Assembly (NCBI GenBank): GCA_948567375.1
Contig: OX419758.1
Span: forward strand, 55,495,001 to 55,559,000
DNA: 64,000 nucleotides
Source of the DNA: Lunularia cruciata
Taxonomy: Eukaryota; Streptophyta; Marchantiopsida; Lunulariales; Lunulariaceae
Direction: 5' to 3'
The translations under genes were made by a program, and so were the position numbers. Positions 1 to 13,089 of the stretch are shown here, piece after piece. Numbering within the stretch: position 1 is the first letter of the stretch; each line of letters opens with the position of its first letter. The notes beneath the pieces are model-generated. The model was not told the origin of the DNA. It saw only the letters and a list, made by a program, of their open reading frames with translations, and did no database searches.

Positions 1-1075
1 AGTCCTGCAGCCTTGTTTACAGTTTGACGCTATACATTTCATTGGTCTGTCTCTTCATGTACTTTGCTATTTCTCAACTATCCATTTTCAAATTTACAAG
101 CTCTTCATTTAGATGAACCCTTATTATATTAAAGTTTAGGGTTTAGGTCGCCTTCTTCCATTATATTAAAGTTGAACACAACTTCGATCTATCTTCCTTC
201 CTTTTTCCTATCAATTCTCTTCCTCCTTGAAAAATGTCATTTTTGAAACCTTCCTTTAATAGTTCTTCCACTTCTCACCATTGCTTTATCTCTTGCCTTT
301 GTGGTTCTTACTTTCCATCGAATTTATTTCTTGATATCCACATTTTTCTTCACTTACTAGTTATTCTTTCCTTTCCCACCTTTTCCCTTAAAGTTAAAAA
401 TAAACTAACCATAGCTAGGTAGTAATAAAGTTCCAATATTAAAGCAAAAAAATTGTTAATCTCGTATCTTGGTCTTAATATTCTATTGTGCGTATATCTT
501 ATTGTCTTGTAAAATTTCTTTTATTTTTTATAATTTTATAATAATAAATTATAAATATTCTAGATAGATGGGATTAATCATATTTTGTCAATTCATCCTA
601 TCAATGAACATGGAAAAAATACAAGCTTTGTACATGATATAACGGAAATAATTCTTATGTATAAATTTTTTTAAATAAATATGGTAATTTTTTATATAGA
701 TTGTACATAATAACCATGGTGATTTGATCTAAAATTCGTTTAAAATTAATAAGGGAATGAATAATTTTATATAATATATCATCTTATTGATATAAATCTT
801 ATAAAGTTGCAGAGTTCATATTGTTTTCTGTAAGGTTTAATATAAATCCATACCACTATTGAAATAAATATTAAATAAATGGAACTCAATGGAATTGGTA
901 TCTATATTCAACATTTATTTTTGGAACGATTTGCATCTCCATCCAACATTTTAATTTACAGTGGATGGGTCCATTAACAAATTTATGGCCATGGATCTAT
1001 GCTTGTGTGCAATATTTATAATAAAAGGAGATTGCAGGATATTTATATTATAAGTAGTCAAAGGTTAACACCCGG
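1..1075. other. AT-rich sequence without a recognisable gene
   Basis: Short open frames only, none resembling a known protein. The sequence is AT-rich with many short A/T runs. I see no repeat boundary, RNA gene or conserved domain here. Confidence 0.5.
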
Positions 1076-1569
1076 AATCTGAAGTGGTGCAGGGTTCGAT
1101 AATCATGTGGTCGGCGGAGATGGTCGAGAGTAGGTGACCGGACGTAAACAGGAACTAAATAGGACGTAAAGTGGGAGACCGGACGCAAGGAGGCTAGCGG
1201 CTCGGGCCTGTGGACCGCAGCAGAGCAGCAAGCTCCCCTTTCCCACGGAGCATCAACTGAACTGTAGCTTGGATGGAATGGAATGAAATGTAATTTTGGA
1301 TGCGCGGCGTCGAGCTAAGAGTTCACGCTAGCTATTGTTCACAATCACCCCCCGAACAGAGCTGCATGGCGGAGCTTTCGGTTTAGGTTTTATTGGTTTG
1401 CTTTGGAAGGCTCAGGAAAAGAGAACTGGAGCAGGCCCACGGAATTTGCACGGATTTCTTCGTTTGCTTGGAGCGAAGTTCTCTCCGTTCGTGCTAACTC
1501 GAGTTTCACCGAGAAATTGGACAAGCAGGAGGCAAGCACGAAATCAGATCGGGATTGCGGTCAACTAAG
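1076..1569 (+). promoter_or_regulatory. Likely promoter/5' UTR region of RabGGTB
   Basis: GC content rises sharply around 1076 compared with the AT-rich sequence before it, and stays high up to the RabGGTB start codon at 1570. A short imperfect repeat, ACCGGACG followed by TAAACAGG or CAAGG, occurs at about 1137-1190. No TATA box or transcription start can be fixed. The assignment rests on position and composition alone. Confidence 0.35.
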
Positions 1570-4500
1570 ATGACGACGTTTCAGCAGGAGAAACATGTGT
1601 CGTATATTAAATCTCTCGACAAGGTAGTCTTGTCACTCGTCGGGAAATTCTCGCGTCAATAACATTTTCTAGGCTTGCAGATAAGATGAGGTTCTGTGAG
1701 ATGTCGGAAATTACAGAGCAATTGAAACTGATGGATCGGAGCTTGTTCGGAAATTGTGATCGAGCAGAAGGTTGACTTCGACTCGGTAGTGATGGAGCAC
1801 CTTCGAATGAGTGGAGCCTACTGGGGGCTTACAGCTTTGGATCTGATGCATAGTTTGGATGACATGAACGGCGAGGAAATAGCTGCGTGGATCCGGAAAT
1901 GTCAACATGATTGTGGTTTGTCTACTGCCTTGTTATTCGAAATGAGGGCTGAATGAAATTTTCATCAATCAAGCAATCGAGGAGAATGTCAGAGCCTTAA
2001 TCACAGCTGTGAAGGACTACGTTTAGTTCACCAGCTATATCTGGGATGATTATCAATAGTTCTGGTCACGGGAGCACAGTGAGCTCGAATTAAGTTAAAT
2101 CGTTGTTGGATAATTTTGTAGGTGGCTTTGGTGGCAATCTTGGCCATGATCCTCATATCCTGTACACACTAAGCGCTGTGCAGATCTTGGCTCTTTTCGA
2201 TAAACTAGATGTTGTCGACGGTGACAAAATCGCCACATGTATCCTTCTTCGTTTTCTATGGTTGTTGGTTAAACCTATTTAGACAGCAGTTTTGGTTGAT
2301 CTCCTATGATTTCTGTATGTAAATGGCCGTACGGAGTATATAATGTGCCTAGATTGGGTGTATCTTGGGGTACGCAGATTAAGAGAGGCTCTTCTAGGAA
2401 AGGGGCCTGTTGATCGGTAAAGGAAATATTAACAGCATGAAAGCAGAAATCTTTAGAAGTAGGATCTTTGACTTCATTGCAAAAGATATCGTTGGTCTGC
2501 AGAAAGAAGACGGGTCATTCGCAGGAGACGAGTGGGGAGAGATTGACACCCGGTATGCCCTAGACTCAGGTGCTTCCTTTGCCCTTTCTTTTTGAACCTC
2601 TGTGGAGGTCTAGGATAGATCTGTTATTTGTACCCGTGCTCAGACGAGATATGGGAAGCATTGAACAAGTGATATGAAGCAAGGAGCAGCTTAGAATAGG
2701 TGAGAAGAGAAATTTTTGAAGGCATAGCAGATATACTACTCAATCAAGAAGATCCAACAGACTAGAGTGTAAACGTTTAATTTTAACTCAGGTTTGTTGG
2801 TGATGTAGGTTCACCTACACTGCTGTCTGCTGCCTGAGTCTCTTGAGACGACTGGACAGGATAAATGTTAAAAAGGCAACGGATTATGTAGTTCGCTGCA
2901 AAAACTTTGATGGCGGATTTGGGAGTATGCCTGGTGCGGAGTCTCATGCAGGCCAAAGTATGCGAAACTTCTCATACACAACTTCAATCTGTCCGGGCGT
3001 ACTATATTTGAACAAACTCGAACGATGTTGATGGTTTGTGAAATATGGTTCGTAAAAAAACCAAGATGCAAATCAATAGCGCTCAGAAAACTCAGCACAC
3101 AAGTGTGTTGAATTACTGGTTAATGATCTCGTGTATCAGCGCAATTTGTTGATACACTGGTGCTCATGCTCAGCGGTCCGTCTTCTTGATCCAATTACTC
3201 CTGGAAGTGTTAGAGTCAATGGTCGCACACCGACGGCTGCACGCATTCCAGGGCAGTCTTTATCTATCAGCAATCTGAGTACTTACGTAGTTCAGAACAC
3301 TGACATGAACTTGCCCTTAGATATTTTTGATATTTGCTCTAAATCGCTGCGCTGAAGCTCACAACTGGACTTATAATTCTTTTTGTTTGTGTAGTATTCT
3401 GCTGTGTTGGGGCGCTTGCTATAATGGGAGCACTTCATCATGTTGACAAGGATCTCTTGGGCTGGTGGCTATGTGAACGCCAAGTCAAGGGAGGTGGACT
3501 GAATGGTCGTCCTGAGAAGCTCCCTGATGTAAGTCTTGTAGGATCATGTCCTTTGTTAAACTCTTAATTTTGGGATCCCTGCGCACGCACTGAACATACG
3601 GACATATTAGAAGTCATGGCACGGTTGAGAGGGATGGACAGGAGAAATAATACTGTTTCAGATGAATCATAAATCAAATTTGAAGGTTTTACCATGAAAT
3701 TACAAAAGGTCGAACAAGCTAGTTCGTTTCTGAGTTCTCCTTCACTTCTATTTTTTTCCTAAGTGAACCTGGTGAGTGAAGCATGCTACGAGGTCTTGGC
3801 AGCTGGCTTATTGTTTTGTTGTTAAACAGGTTTGCTATTCATGGTGGGTCCTATCAAGCCTGGTCATTCTTGACCGAGCCCATTGGATGAACAAGGAGAA
3901 GTTGAGAGATTTCATTCTCAACTGCCAGGTACCTCGACAGCTTCCTAACTTGGAAATTGTGATACTTATTGTGACATCCAGAACATTGGATATAGCAGTC
4001 AGCTCCAGTTCTGTGGACCAGCTTTTGTCAAAATATCCTTACAATATCTGATGTGCTTTCAATTTCCTTGCTGTTTGTGTACTGTGAACTAAACATATGT
4101 GAGGGACTTTGCAGGACCAAGATAGAGGGGGCATATCAGATGCGCCTGATGATGCCGTGGATGTATTCCACACTTTCTTTGGGGTTGCTGGTGAGTGTCA
4201 TCAGCCTAGTTCGCTGTTCGCTGTTTCCTCAGTCTAAGGCACTTAATTCGAACTTTTGCTTCGTAAGTTTAATGGATGGAGATGATGTGAATTATCTGAT
4301 GGGAAGTTTGGATGATTTGCAACTGTCAAGCACGAAGTTACAGAGTATTTTTGGCGCTTATTAGTTCGTATTGACTGGTTGCACTTGTTTGAGGCTTCTG
4401 CTGAAAGAAGCTTTGAACCATATAAATTAATTCCTTCGGAATGCTAGTCGTTGGAGCGTCACTTCCTGTTAGTTGTTCATCCCGTTACTTTTCAAGTTCA

Positions 4501-4860
4501 GAGCACATTGTCTCGACTCTTTTGCTTGTCTCACAAGATGCGTGTGCCGGTCTTCAAATGATTTATCCAAAGAGATAATTTCTCTAAAGAGCCGGCTATG
4601 TACACTGAAGAGACTAATCTGCCATAACTGCTGTTTTAATACTAACACGTTCTTTATCTATGTACGACTGGCATTGTGGTTTTCCTCACGCTTCTCGAAA
4701 GTTTTATCTTACAACATAAAGACGCAATCCAACTCTATTCTTCCTGTCAATGTCTGCAGGGCTATCATTGTTGGAGTATCCAGAACTGAAAGCCATAGAC
4801 CCTGCCTATGCTCTTCCAGTACATGTAGTGGATAGAATATTTTTCGGACAAAAGAAGTAG
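1570..4860 (+). CDS. RABGGTB (RGTB): Rab geranylgeranyl transferase (type II) beta subunit, nine exons
   Basis: Catalytic subunit of the cytosolic enzyme that, with the alpha subunit and Rab escort protein, transfers geranylgeranyl groups to C-terminal cysteines of Rab GTPases for membrane traffic. Exons: 1570-1623, 1768-1915, 2122-2238, 2486-2552, 2809-2957, 3395-3528, 3830-3928, 4115-4190, 4760-4860. All introns are GT-AG and every phase matches, giving 314 residues, the usual family length. The start [18 protein letters not shown] fits the family N terminus. The prenyltransferase alpha-alpha barrel repeats are visible (CGGFGGN near residue 67, [46 protein letters not shown]). The expected zinc ligands are D223, C225 and H275, with the same spacing as in the mammalian enzyme. 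No lesion is seen, so the gene looks functional. It stands alone, with no clear neighbour on the 5' side. Confidence 0.95.
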
Positions 4861-5515
4861 CTACGCTTGGACAAATCCAATAATCCTTTTTTTGCATGTG
4901 AACTCTTGTATTTAATCAGGTATTTGATCAGTCACTCCCGGGAACTGATATGATAGGTGCGTTCAATTCATGTACATAGTCGGTGAGCCGGTTTTCATGT
5001 CCCCTAGACGTTTAAATGGAATGTGGAAGGAGAAATTTTCATTCAATTTTTCATATATAGCCGTGCTGGCTATATTTGGCCTCTGAAGTCGAGACGCAAA
5101 TTCAAAGGAATCCTTGCTGTTCAAAACGAAGGGAGAGCACATGTGGATTGAAGATGAGGTTTACGCGTAACCGATTACATCTGGACCATTCCAAAATATC
5201 AGATGTGAGGTGACGTCGACGATTATCAAGAGGACGGGAGGTACAGTAAGTGCGAAGAGACAGGAAACAGTGGAGAGACCTCGAAGGAAAGGGTACGACA
5301 GGTACTCCTCGCTGAAGATAGATGGAACAGAATCGAAACCCATGTTCGCTTGACATCCAATTTGGTCGGTCATACATCTGTATTTAGCGTCATTCGCAAA
5401 ATTTATATTAATTTAAAGGAAAGAAGTAACACCGCAGAGAGAAGCTTCAAGACCCTACTTGACGTTGGTGCAATTGTTCAATTCAATCGGCTTTATACTT
5501 CGAATGAGAAACAGA
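4861..5515. other. RabGGTB 3' flank
   Basis: Begins immediately after the RabGGTB stop and probably includes its 3' UTR. A CpG-containing stretch at about 5090-5370 has open frames on both strands, but none matches a family I recognise. Confidence 0.35.
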
Positions 5516-5517
5516 AA

Positions 5518-5599
5518 CTTATAAGGTTAACAAACGGCTTACAGCCGAAAGGATCAGGATATGATCCTTTCGGCTGTAAGCCGTTGTTAACCTTATAAG
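5518..5599. repeat. 82-bp near-perfect palindrome (hairpin)
   Basis: Left arm 5518-5556 and right arm 5562-5599 are reverse complements apart from one extra A in the left arm, around a 5-base GGATA loop. A stem of about 38 base pairs is far beyond chance. It could be a very small inverted-repeat element, a short-hairpin RNA locus or a palindromic rearrangement scar. It lies about 650 bases beyond the RabGGTB stop. No target duplication is evident. Confidence 0.85.
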
Positions 5600-7360
5600 G
5601 CGGCAGTCAACTCATCGTATTCCCAGTTGATCCTTTTTATTTTCTTAAGTAGCAGCATGGCCATGTGTAGAGCACGAGGATTAGATGATTTAGTGATATT
5701 CTACTCAAGCTTTTAAATAGATTAATCTTCGAGACGCATCAAATGGGGTGGTTGCGGTTTCTAGTGGCTTTCGCAGGTGTCATCTCTTCTCACATTATGG
5801 GTTTTTAGTAGTTAATTGGTAATACTTATTCAAATGGACACTGCCATTCAATTTAAAAGAAGTACATGAAAATTCTTCAGTGAATTGATTATTTGTGTAC
5901 TCGGTCCATTAGTCTTTGTTCCCCTTAATAAACTATTAAAACTAAATTTCTTCAAAAAGAATCTTTCCCAGAATCCTTTTGCCTAATTTTCTTCTTTAGT
6001 TATTGGTGTGTAATCTAATAAATGTCCATCCTCAATGTAAGTTAATTTAGTAAAATTTGAGAAGGTTATGGAACAAGGTTTCAGGGACCAAGAACGTAAT
6101 ATTGCAGGTAAAACCAGCAAGCCAAGGCTAGGTTCAATTACCAGCAAGGAAAGAGCTTAAATAAATGTTGCAAATTCAGAACTCCAGTAAGGAATGAGGA
6201 ACAACCAATAAATGATTAACTGGAACCAGTTATATTAAGGAGTGAATATCCACAAATTTTCTTTTAAATGCAAACCATCGATTGAAGTTACTATTTTAAA
6301 TTCGAAGAGTATTAGGTTTTCTTTTACTTGTTGAAAACATAGTGTGAACTTATAATGCATTCATCCAGAGGTCTGGAGTGGAGAAGGAGATATTTCACAA
6401 AAACTTGGTTGTAAAATTTTGTGGTAAAATGGTATTTGACCTCTGATTGTGCAAAGTTGTGTAAAAATGGAGATTTTCACTAGGCTTAATATATAAAGGG
6501 AAAATTAACTAAATATAGTAAAAAATAGTTTTAGTAAACTAATAACTTAAATTCTCAATCAGGTCAATTTTTATGAATTTGGAATCCAAAATAATACATC
6601 TCATGTCACAAACCAAACCTGCTATTCTTATAATTTGGATTGCAATACATTACAAGAAGGATTAAAAATATGAGTTTTCTAGAGAAATTTTGGAAAGCTT
6701 GGCAATTAAATAACCATTAATTTTTATAATAAATTTAACCATGGTGCAATAAATCTTTTCACTGAAACAACAAAATAAAATAAGAGCAAGTTACAAGAAT
6801 AACATAGTTTGATTGACTAAAATATGCTAGAGTAGAGTTTGGAATCTAAATAGTTTTCCCATCCTGCTATAAAAAGTGGTATAGTGAAAGACTATTTTGG
6901 AGAAATTTTACCATTCTACAAGCACACTTAATTGCTAGGTTGATTCAACATACTACATGGAGATAAAATGGATAATCTTTAGAAGATGTTTGGATAACAA
7001 GAAGCACCTAATTTTCTAGGACTTCAAGAAACACACAATAAAATGGTGATTTTCAAGGATATATGATCAAAATTTGCATTTATTCTATTTTTGTGCATCA
7101 TACATGAATCACCAGCACCTTTACATGCATAAGGATGAAGAATGAGGTGCCTTAGCTACTTCAAGTAGTAATTCAAGTAGTGACAACCAATAGAGGTTTT
7201 ATTTTGCAGCAACAGCTGCTAAGAATTAGGTAACATCATAATCTTCATATTCAATTTGATCATATATCACATGGTTTATTAGTTTGGAGTTAAGTGCAAG
7301 TAATTTACTCTTGTGCAATTTGGATGACGTGAATTTGAATTGCACATAACATGTACAAAA
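5600..7360. other. AT-rich gene-free stretch
   Basis: No open frame of interest on either strand and no recognisable domain. Strongly AT-rich with many homopolymer runs, consistent with decayed non-coding DNA. Confidence 0.5.
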
Positions 7361-7362
7361 CT

Positions 7363-7690
7363 GCCAAGTATGTACCTGATTGTATTTGTAAGAAATAAAT
7401 GGTATTAACTAAACCATATATTATGCTTAAAATATACAAGCACATTTTCTACACATACATTATGCCAAGTATAGACCTGATTGCATTTGTAAGAAAATAC
7501 TTAGTATGAATTAAAGCCATGTATTGTGTGCAAAAAATGCAAAGAGCACTTTCTACACATAAATTTTTATCTGTATAACATACATTATGCCAAATATACA
7601 GTTTATTGGCATTTTAAAGAAAATGCATGGAATGAGTTAATGCCATGTATTATTTGCATAAAATTCCAAGCACAATTTTGACACATGCAT
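7363..7690. repeat. Degenerate tandem repeat, three units of about 100-125 bp
   Basis: Units begin at about 7363, 7464 and 7589. Each starts with a form of GCCAAGTATAGACCTGATTG, followed by a variant of TTTGTAAGAAA, then CCATGTATTATGTGCA, then AAGCACATTTTCTACACAT. Units differ by substitutions and small indels, so the array is old. Confidence 0.75.
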
Positions 7691-9920
7691 TTCATATTGG
7701 AAAATATAACCATAATACATGTTGCTTATTTGTATGGAATGCATTGTGAGCAAACATGTCTCTCATTTAGGATGAACCTTTGATGGTTATTAAGGTAGCA
7801 CACCATGGACTAAGAAGGCAAAGAACTCAAATTCCATCACACTAATCCAAGACCAAAGCTTAAGGCACTTCCAAGACTCAAACCATTGCTCACCCGTTAA
7901 CTCAATGAAAGAGAAATAGTTATAAATGAGAGGATGATAAATACCTCATTTCCTTATTTTATATATGTGTGAAATAGTTATACCCCCCAAAGTTAGTAAT
8001 TACTAGAGTAACTCAAGTTATTGGGCTAAAAGTCATATAGAGTCAAAAGTCCAAAGGAATATCCAAACTCATGGGAATAATACTCTAAGTATGTGGTCTT
8101 ATCTTGACCCAATAATTAATTTAAGAGTACATTCATATGTGCTATCTTTGAACTATAGAAATCAGCACCAAAAAGATACATGTGGACTATACAACTCTTG
8201 GATCCACAAGGGTCCAAGAGTTCTCAACTCTTATCTCAAAGCTAAATATCTAAGAAAAATATAAAGTCAATTCACTAGAATCCAAAATAGTTGTGTTCAT
8301 TCTTTCTACTTCCTCTAAAGTAGAGTCAACTCTATCTTGGCTATGACTAACTCTAGCTAATCATGGCTAATGTAAAAGCTTGGTTAAACTCCATATAAAT
8401 AACTCCCTAAAATTCAACTACTTGCAATCCCAAACTAAATATTCCCATAGAGCATACATACAACAATGGTTTTTACAACACACTATTAATTTAAATAGTA
8501 TATTATGCACTCAAAATATACCTAGAGATTCTACTCTAAACGATATTTTAGCATTTGCACTTGGTACCTACTAGTTTTACATGTATATTGCATGACAATC
8601 TACCCACTAAATTGCCACCAATCATGCTAGTTCTTATTTTTGTTTTTTTGTACTTGTGTTTGCTTCATATAATGCTTATTATATTTTCATGATTTTTTCA
8701 TTCTTCAATGTTCTTTTCCCTTTCTTTAGGTTAATTTTTTTGTAAATATTTTGTTTGAAGCCTAATATTATGATTAATAATTGGAGTAAGGGATGGTAAA
8801 CTTGGTATTGAAGCAAATTAGTCATCAAGACACTACTTATTTCCTTTCAAAGACTTAAAGGATCCAATTATCATGTATAGATGGCTTAAAAAGAAAGAAA
8901 AAGAAAGCTTTATAAAATGGTGCTTAAGAAGATATACACTCCTCAAGAAGAGAAAGGTAAAGTAGTTCAAGAAGATCTTCCTAAGAAAAACAAGGAAAAA
9001 GATATTTTTCTTGACCAAGAAGGAGTGTACAAAGGTGAATAAGTTTATTCATATTCAATATTCAACCATATTCAAGGTTGTAGATATTTAAGGTATGGGA
9101 TGTTGTGTGACCTCAAATTGATCCTTGGAAAAGGTTGGCAAGAATTATATTTGAGCAAGCTATAACAAGCTGAGCTGCTTGGTGAAGATCAACAACATCA
9201 CTTGCATTCGTTGCATTTTTATTTAGCAACCTAAAACATAATTAGTTATTTTTCTTGATCAATTAGCTTAAAAAAGACTTTATCAACTTATATGTAGATC
9301 AGATAGAGAAGGTCAATCCTACTTAAATAAATTTTTTTCTGGTGGTGGTTGACCAAAGGAGAAGTTAGAGTCACAATTAGGAGTACTTTGTCATCACAAA
9401 TCCTAGTAAGTAAAATATACTATACACTTATAGAAGTCTTAATATCCAAGCAAAGTCAAAGTTACTTGTGAAGTTTAGCTCCTTCACTCCTTTAGTAATG
9501 TGTTTTATCTATGTTAACTTTAGATGATAGAAGTGTCGATGATTAGTTAAAAATGAAAATGCCAAATAATAATTCTATCTTCAAATGTGCTTTAAAAATA
9601 AGATCAAATATTGGCACATTTTTTTATGAAAAGATTCAAAAAGATTAAAAAATTGAAGAATATACTCATCTTGGAAACCTTATAGATCAAGCTATGGTCA
9701 ACTCTAAAAGAGCTCATCATCATAAATCTTTTTCAAGATTGTTTCTAAGACCATCAAACTATAGGATAAAGGTGAGATCAAGAATTAAAAGGAGAGATAA
9801 AAGGACAAAGGTGAGATCAAGAAGCTTGGGATCCAAGGAATCAAGACAAGATTAAGCATTCACATTGGACATTCAAGATGTCCTAGAGGAGAGTGGAATT
9901 TGTGTTCTCACATGCATTAT
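7691..9920. other. AT-rich gene-free stretch
   Basis: Only short open frames on both strands, all low-complexity in translation. No conserved protein, RNA gene or transposon terminus could be recognised. Confidence 0.45.
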
Positions 9921-9927
9921 TGCAAAG

Positions 9928-10190
9928 GATTTGATCTTGGGATAAATATACAAGAGTACAAGAGGAACAAGGTCTTTCATATTTTGGAAAAAAACATTGG
10001 TACCATGGATTTCAACTTGGATGAGATGTGCAAGGAATGCATACTAAAAAGACATTGTTTTAAAGAATTTAATCTTGGATGAGATGTGGAATGAGTAGAA
10101 GGCATAAGGTCTTGCATATTATTGAAAAGTAAAATTGTTACAAAGAATTTGATCTTGGATGAAATGTACAAGGAGTACTAGAATAACAGA
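9928..10190. repeat. Degenerate tandem repeat around a TTTGATCTTGGATGA motif
   Basis: Four occurrences of a motif like AATTTGATCTTGGATGAGATG, at about 9928, 10008, 10068 and 10146. They are followed by related sequence (CAAGGAGTACTA, GGTCTTGCATATT). Spacing is irregular (about 60-80 bases). The open frame at 9900-10082 is a by-product of the repeat and not a gene. Confidence 0.6.
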
Positions 10191-11081
10191 TCTTAGTCAT
10201 TATAAAAAGATGGATTTGTAAGTTTTTGCTGCGTGTGATTTTGAGAAAGTAATACAAGAGTACCTCTTGCATTGCATAGAAAAAACTCTATAAGGATTAT
10301 GTGTTATTTAAGAAGCTGCTTGTATGCAAATCATTTACAAGCAACTTAAAAGTTATTTCTTTAAAATTTAAATGAGTTAAAATTTTAGTATTTATACAAG
10401 TGTTTTTGAGGTGTTTATGTTTTTTAGGAGGACAGAGATGCACAAAGAAGTTGGCTTTGCAAAGCCTTAATGCATTTGAGAGGAAGCACAAAGGTAAAAG
10501 ATGAGTCAAGAAGAGCTATAAAGCCATAATAAATAGATAAATAACACCTATAAGAAAATTTAAATAAATATTTATCAAATAATTTAGTATATAATACATA
10601 TTGGTTATGAAATATCTTGTCTTCTTTAAGAAATTACTAAGAAGAATGGAAGATAATAATTTCCAAGATTATTCATTTCTTGAAGCTCAATACTATAATG
10701 AACATATCTGTTTAGTAAATCTAGGGCTTTTTCAAGGCCAACCTCTTCTCTCCTTCCTCTTCTAGAAGTGTTTGATCTTGTACTTTATCTTTTGGATAAA
10801 AAACACCAAAAATTATTTATGGAAAAATTAGAGGTTTTATTATTACATATGATCAAGATCCTTATCTTCAACATTTGATGCTTAAGATAGATAGAAGATG
10901 AGAAAAATATAAATAAATGATAAATATTAAAGTGAGTCTTAAAAATACATAATTCTTTTATTGTTAATTGGTCCTCAAATTGACATATTTTTTCAAGGTG
11001 TATTCCAATTCACTTATGATCATAACATCACTTTACTATTGGAAAGAGATATTAAAGCTTTTCTAGGTCACACACTCAACT
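10191..11081. other. AT-rich gene-free stretch left of the chromovirus
   Basis: No gene or RNA recognised. It ends at the left LTR of the gypsy element that starts at 11082. Confidence 0.45.
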
Positions 11082-11505
11082 TGTAAGAGACCAAGGAGAG
11101 AAATAGTAGAATGGAAGATCAGAGTGAAAGATCACCTTGGGACTCTTGAATGAGGGAAACTCTAAATGCCTAGCATGAGAGTTTTAGGCTTTGGTATCTA
11201 TAAAGAACATACAAGGCTCTTGAGAAGCTTCTCAAGAAGTTGTTTACTTGGCATGCAAGCTAAACTAGTCGGGAAGCTTCCTTCTAGAAACCATCTACTC
11301 GGCATGGAAGTTAAGCTAGATGGGAAACTTCACAAGAAGTTTCTTCTTAGAAATCACCAGTTGACATGCACATTACTCAATACTTGAAAGGTACCAAGTA
11401 GCTTACTAGATGCTTCTAGAATATTCTTATAATTCTTGGCTACTTTGGCGTATTTGTTACTTTATTAGTCTCAACTAACTCATGTATGAACTCCATAATA
11501 TTACA
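11082..11505 (-). repeat. 3' LTR of the chromovirus
   Basis: Starts TG at 11082 and ends CA at 11505 on the plus strand. It is followed by GATTCTCCCACTGC, which on the minus strand is a purine-rich tract (GCAGTGGGAGAATC) directly before the LTR start TGTAATATTATGG. Inside, at about 11215-11370, is a roughly 55-base motif repeated in tandem (GCATGCAAGCTAAACTAGTC, GGAAGCTTC, CTAGAAACC). Confidence 0.75.
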
Positions 11506-11529
11506 GATTCTCCCACTGCTAGTTGGTGA

Positions 11530-11724
11530 TGTCCTCATCACCATGGAAGTTTCAAACTCTTGGATAGCTGTTTGTACATTCTGAAGATGAGAAAGAGACT
11601 CCAAAGTGGCATCATGAAGAGGATACCCTTTCCAAAGGACTTTGTACTCAGTATGTTGTTGGTGGCCATGATGAAATATGGAAACGTGCAGGGATACAAT
11701 CAACTTCATACTCCTCATGATCAT
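11530..11724 (-). pseudogene. Chromodomain at the integrase C terminus (chromovirus)
   Basis: The minus-strand frame reads TEYKVLWKGYPLHDATLES followed by LSHLQNVQTAIQEFE. This matches the chromodomain core (VLVKWKGYP...ATWEP...) that targets chromovirus integration to marked chromatin. It sits between the integrase and the 3' LTR, as expected. The aromatic cage is partly altered: the usual Trp of ATWE is Leu. Confidence 0.75.
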
Positions 11725-12239
11725 TGATAGAGATGAAAGGAAGAGGGGGTTGGATACGAGAGGAAAAGGAAGATGTATTAGAAAAAAAGAGTTTCAACTT
11801 GAAAATGTGAAAGATAGGGTAGATTTGCATATGACAAGGAAAAGCAAATCAATGAGCAACAAGAAAAATAATTTGGGTGACATCAAATGCACCTATCCAA
11901 TTAGGAGCAAGTTTATGGACTTGGGTAACAAGTGAGAGGGATAGGGTACTAGAAGAAAGCATGGATTTATCACCAAGTTGAAAAGTGAGATCACAACAAT
12001 GTTAGTCCATATGTTGTTTTTGATAATTTTGAGCAACAAGAAGATGAGATTTGGCTTGTTGTAGAGATTGGGATATTATGGTCAAGAAGGTAGAAGTACG
12101 AGGGACATGAGATGGAGGAGGAGCAAGAAAAGAATGTGAAACAAGTGGAACTTGGCCAAAATTAAGGAAGAAGTAAGAGAATCTGGTGCTTGCATGTTTG
12201 GAATTATTATAGGCAACTCAACAATTGCAAGACATTCAT

Positions 12240-12980
12240 CCAGTTAATATGGTGAACGTTGACAAAGGTTCAAAGCATATCCTCCAAAGTATGATTTTCA
12301 TATTTGGTTTGTCCATCCATTTGAAGATGATAGGTTTGACAAAGCAAGCTTGATGCCAAGTATCTAGAAGAGTGCTTGCCAAAGTTTTTGATGAATTGAG
12401 GATCATCGTTGGAGATAAGTACATAAGGCATCCTATGCTGCTTGAAGATATCGTTGAAGTAGATTTGGGTCAATGCTAAAGCATCCATTATATCAAAGGT
12501 TGGTGCTAAATGTATTTACTTACTAAGCTTATCTACAAACACCATGATTGTTGTGTGGTCTTTCTTTTTCTTGGGCAAGGATGTGATGAGATCTAAGCTC
12601 ACGTGTTTCCATCAAGCAGATGGAATGGAGAGTAGTTGAAGGAGTCCACTAAATTTTTGGTTGCTAGCCTTGTTGCTTTGGCAGCTCTTACAAGATTAGA
12701 TAAACTCTAAAACATCTCATGCCTTGTTTGGCTATCACCATTGGCATTGTAGGGTACCCAAAGGTACCAATGTGACCAATGATTGGTAAGTCATGGGCTC
12801 CTTGAAGGTGCACAGGTTGTAGATCATCATTGGCTGGAATATAAATCCGATTCTCCCAAATTAGAAGGCCTTATTTGAAGGAGAAGGTGTTGCATTCCTT
12901 GTCATGTGTGTCAAGACAACCTTGTACCATCTGAAAGAAGGAGTCTTGTTGTAAAGTGGTACTAAATCCTATCTTTGAGT
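12240..12980 (-). pseudogene. Chromovirus integrase remnant
   Basis: On the minus strand the zinc-finger end is seen as CKSCQSNKASNQK near 12690. It is followed by a frame resembling WEHVSMDFIT (here WKHVSLDLIT), then VFVDKLSK, then ISNDDPQFIKNFGKH, and a final QTKYENHTLEDML near 12270. These are the DDE core blocks. Several stops interrupt them, and the block normally reading SDRDPRF is changed to SNDDPQF. Confidence 0.8.
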
Positions 12981-13089
12981 TGACTGACATTATTGTAATT
13001 GCAGCTGTAATGAGAGGAAGAGACTTCAAATAAGGCTATTGTGATAGGGCATTAGGGATCACATGGGACCTACCAAGTTTATACTCAAG

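Noticed and set aside
11166-11387. Open frames over 11.17-11.39 and 16.26-16.60 kb as related small genes
   Set aside because: They translate the internal tandem repeat of the chromovirus LTRs.
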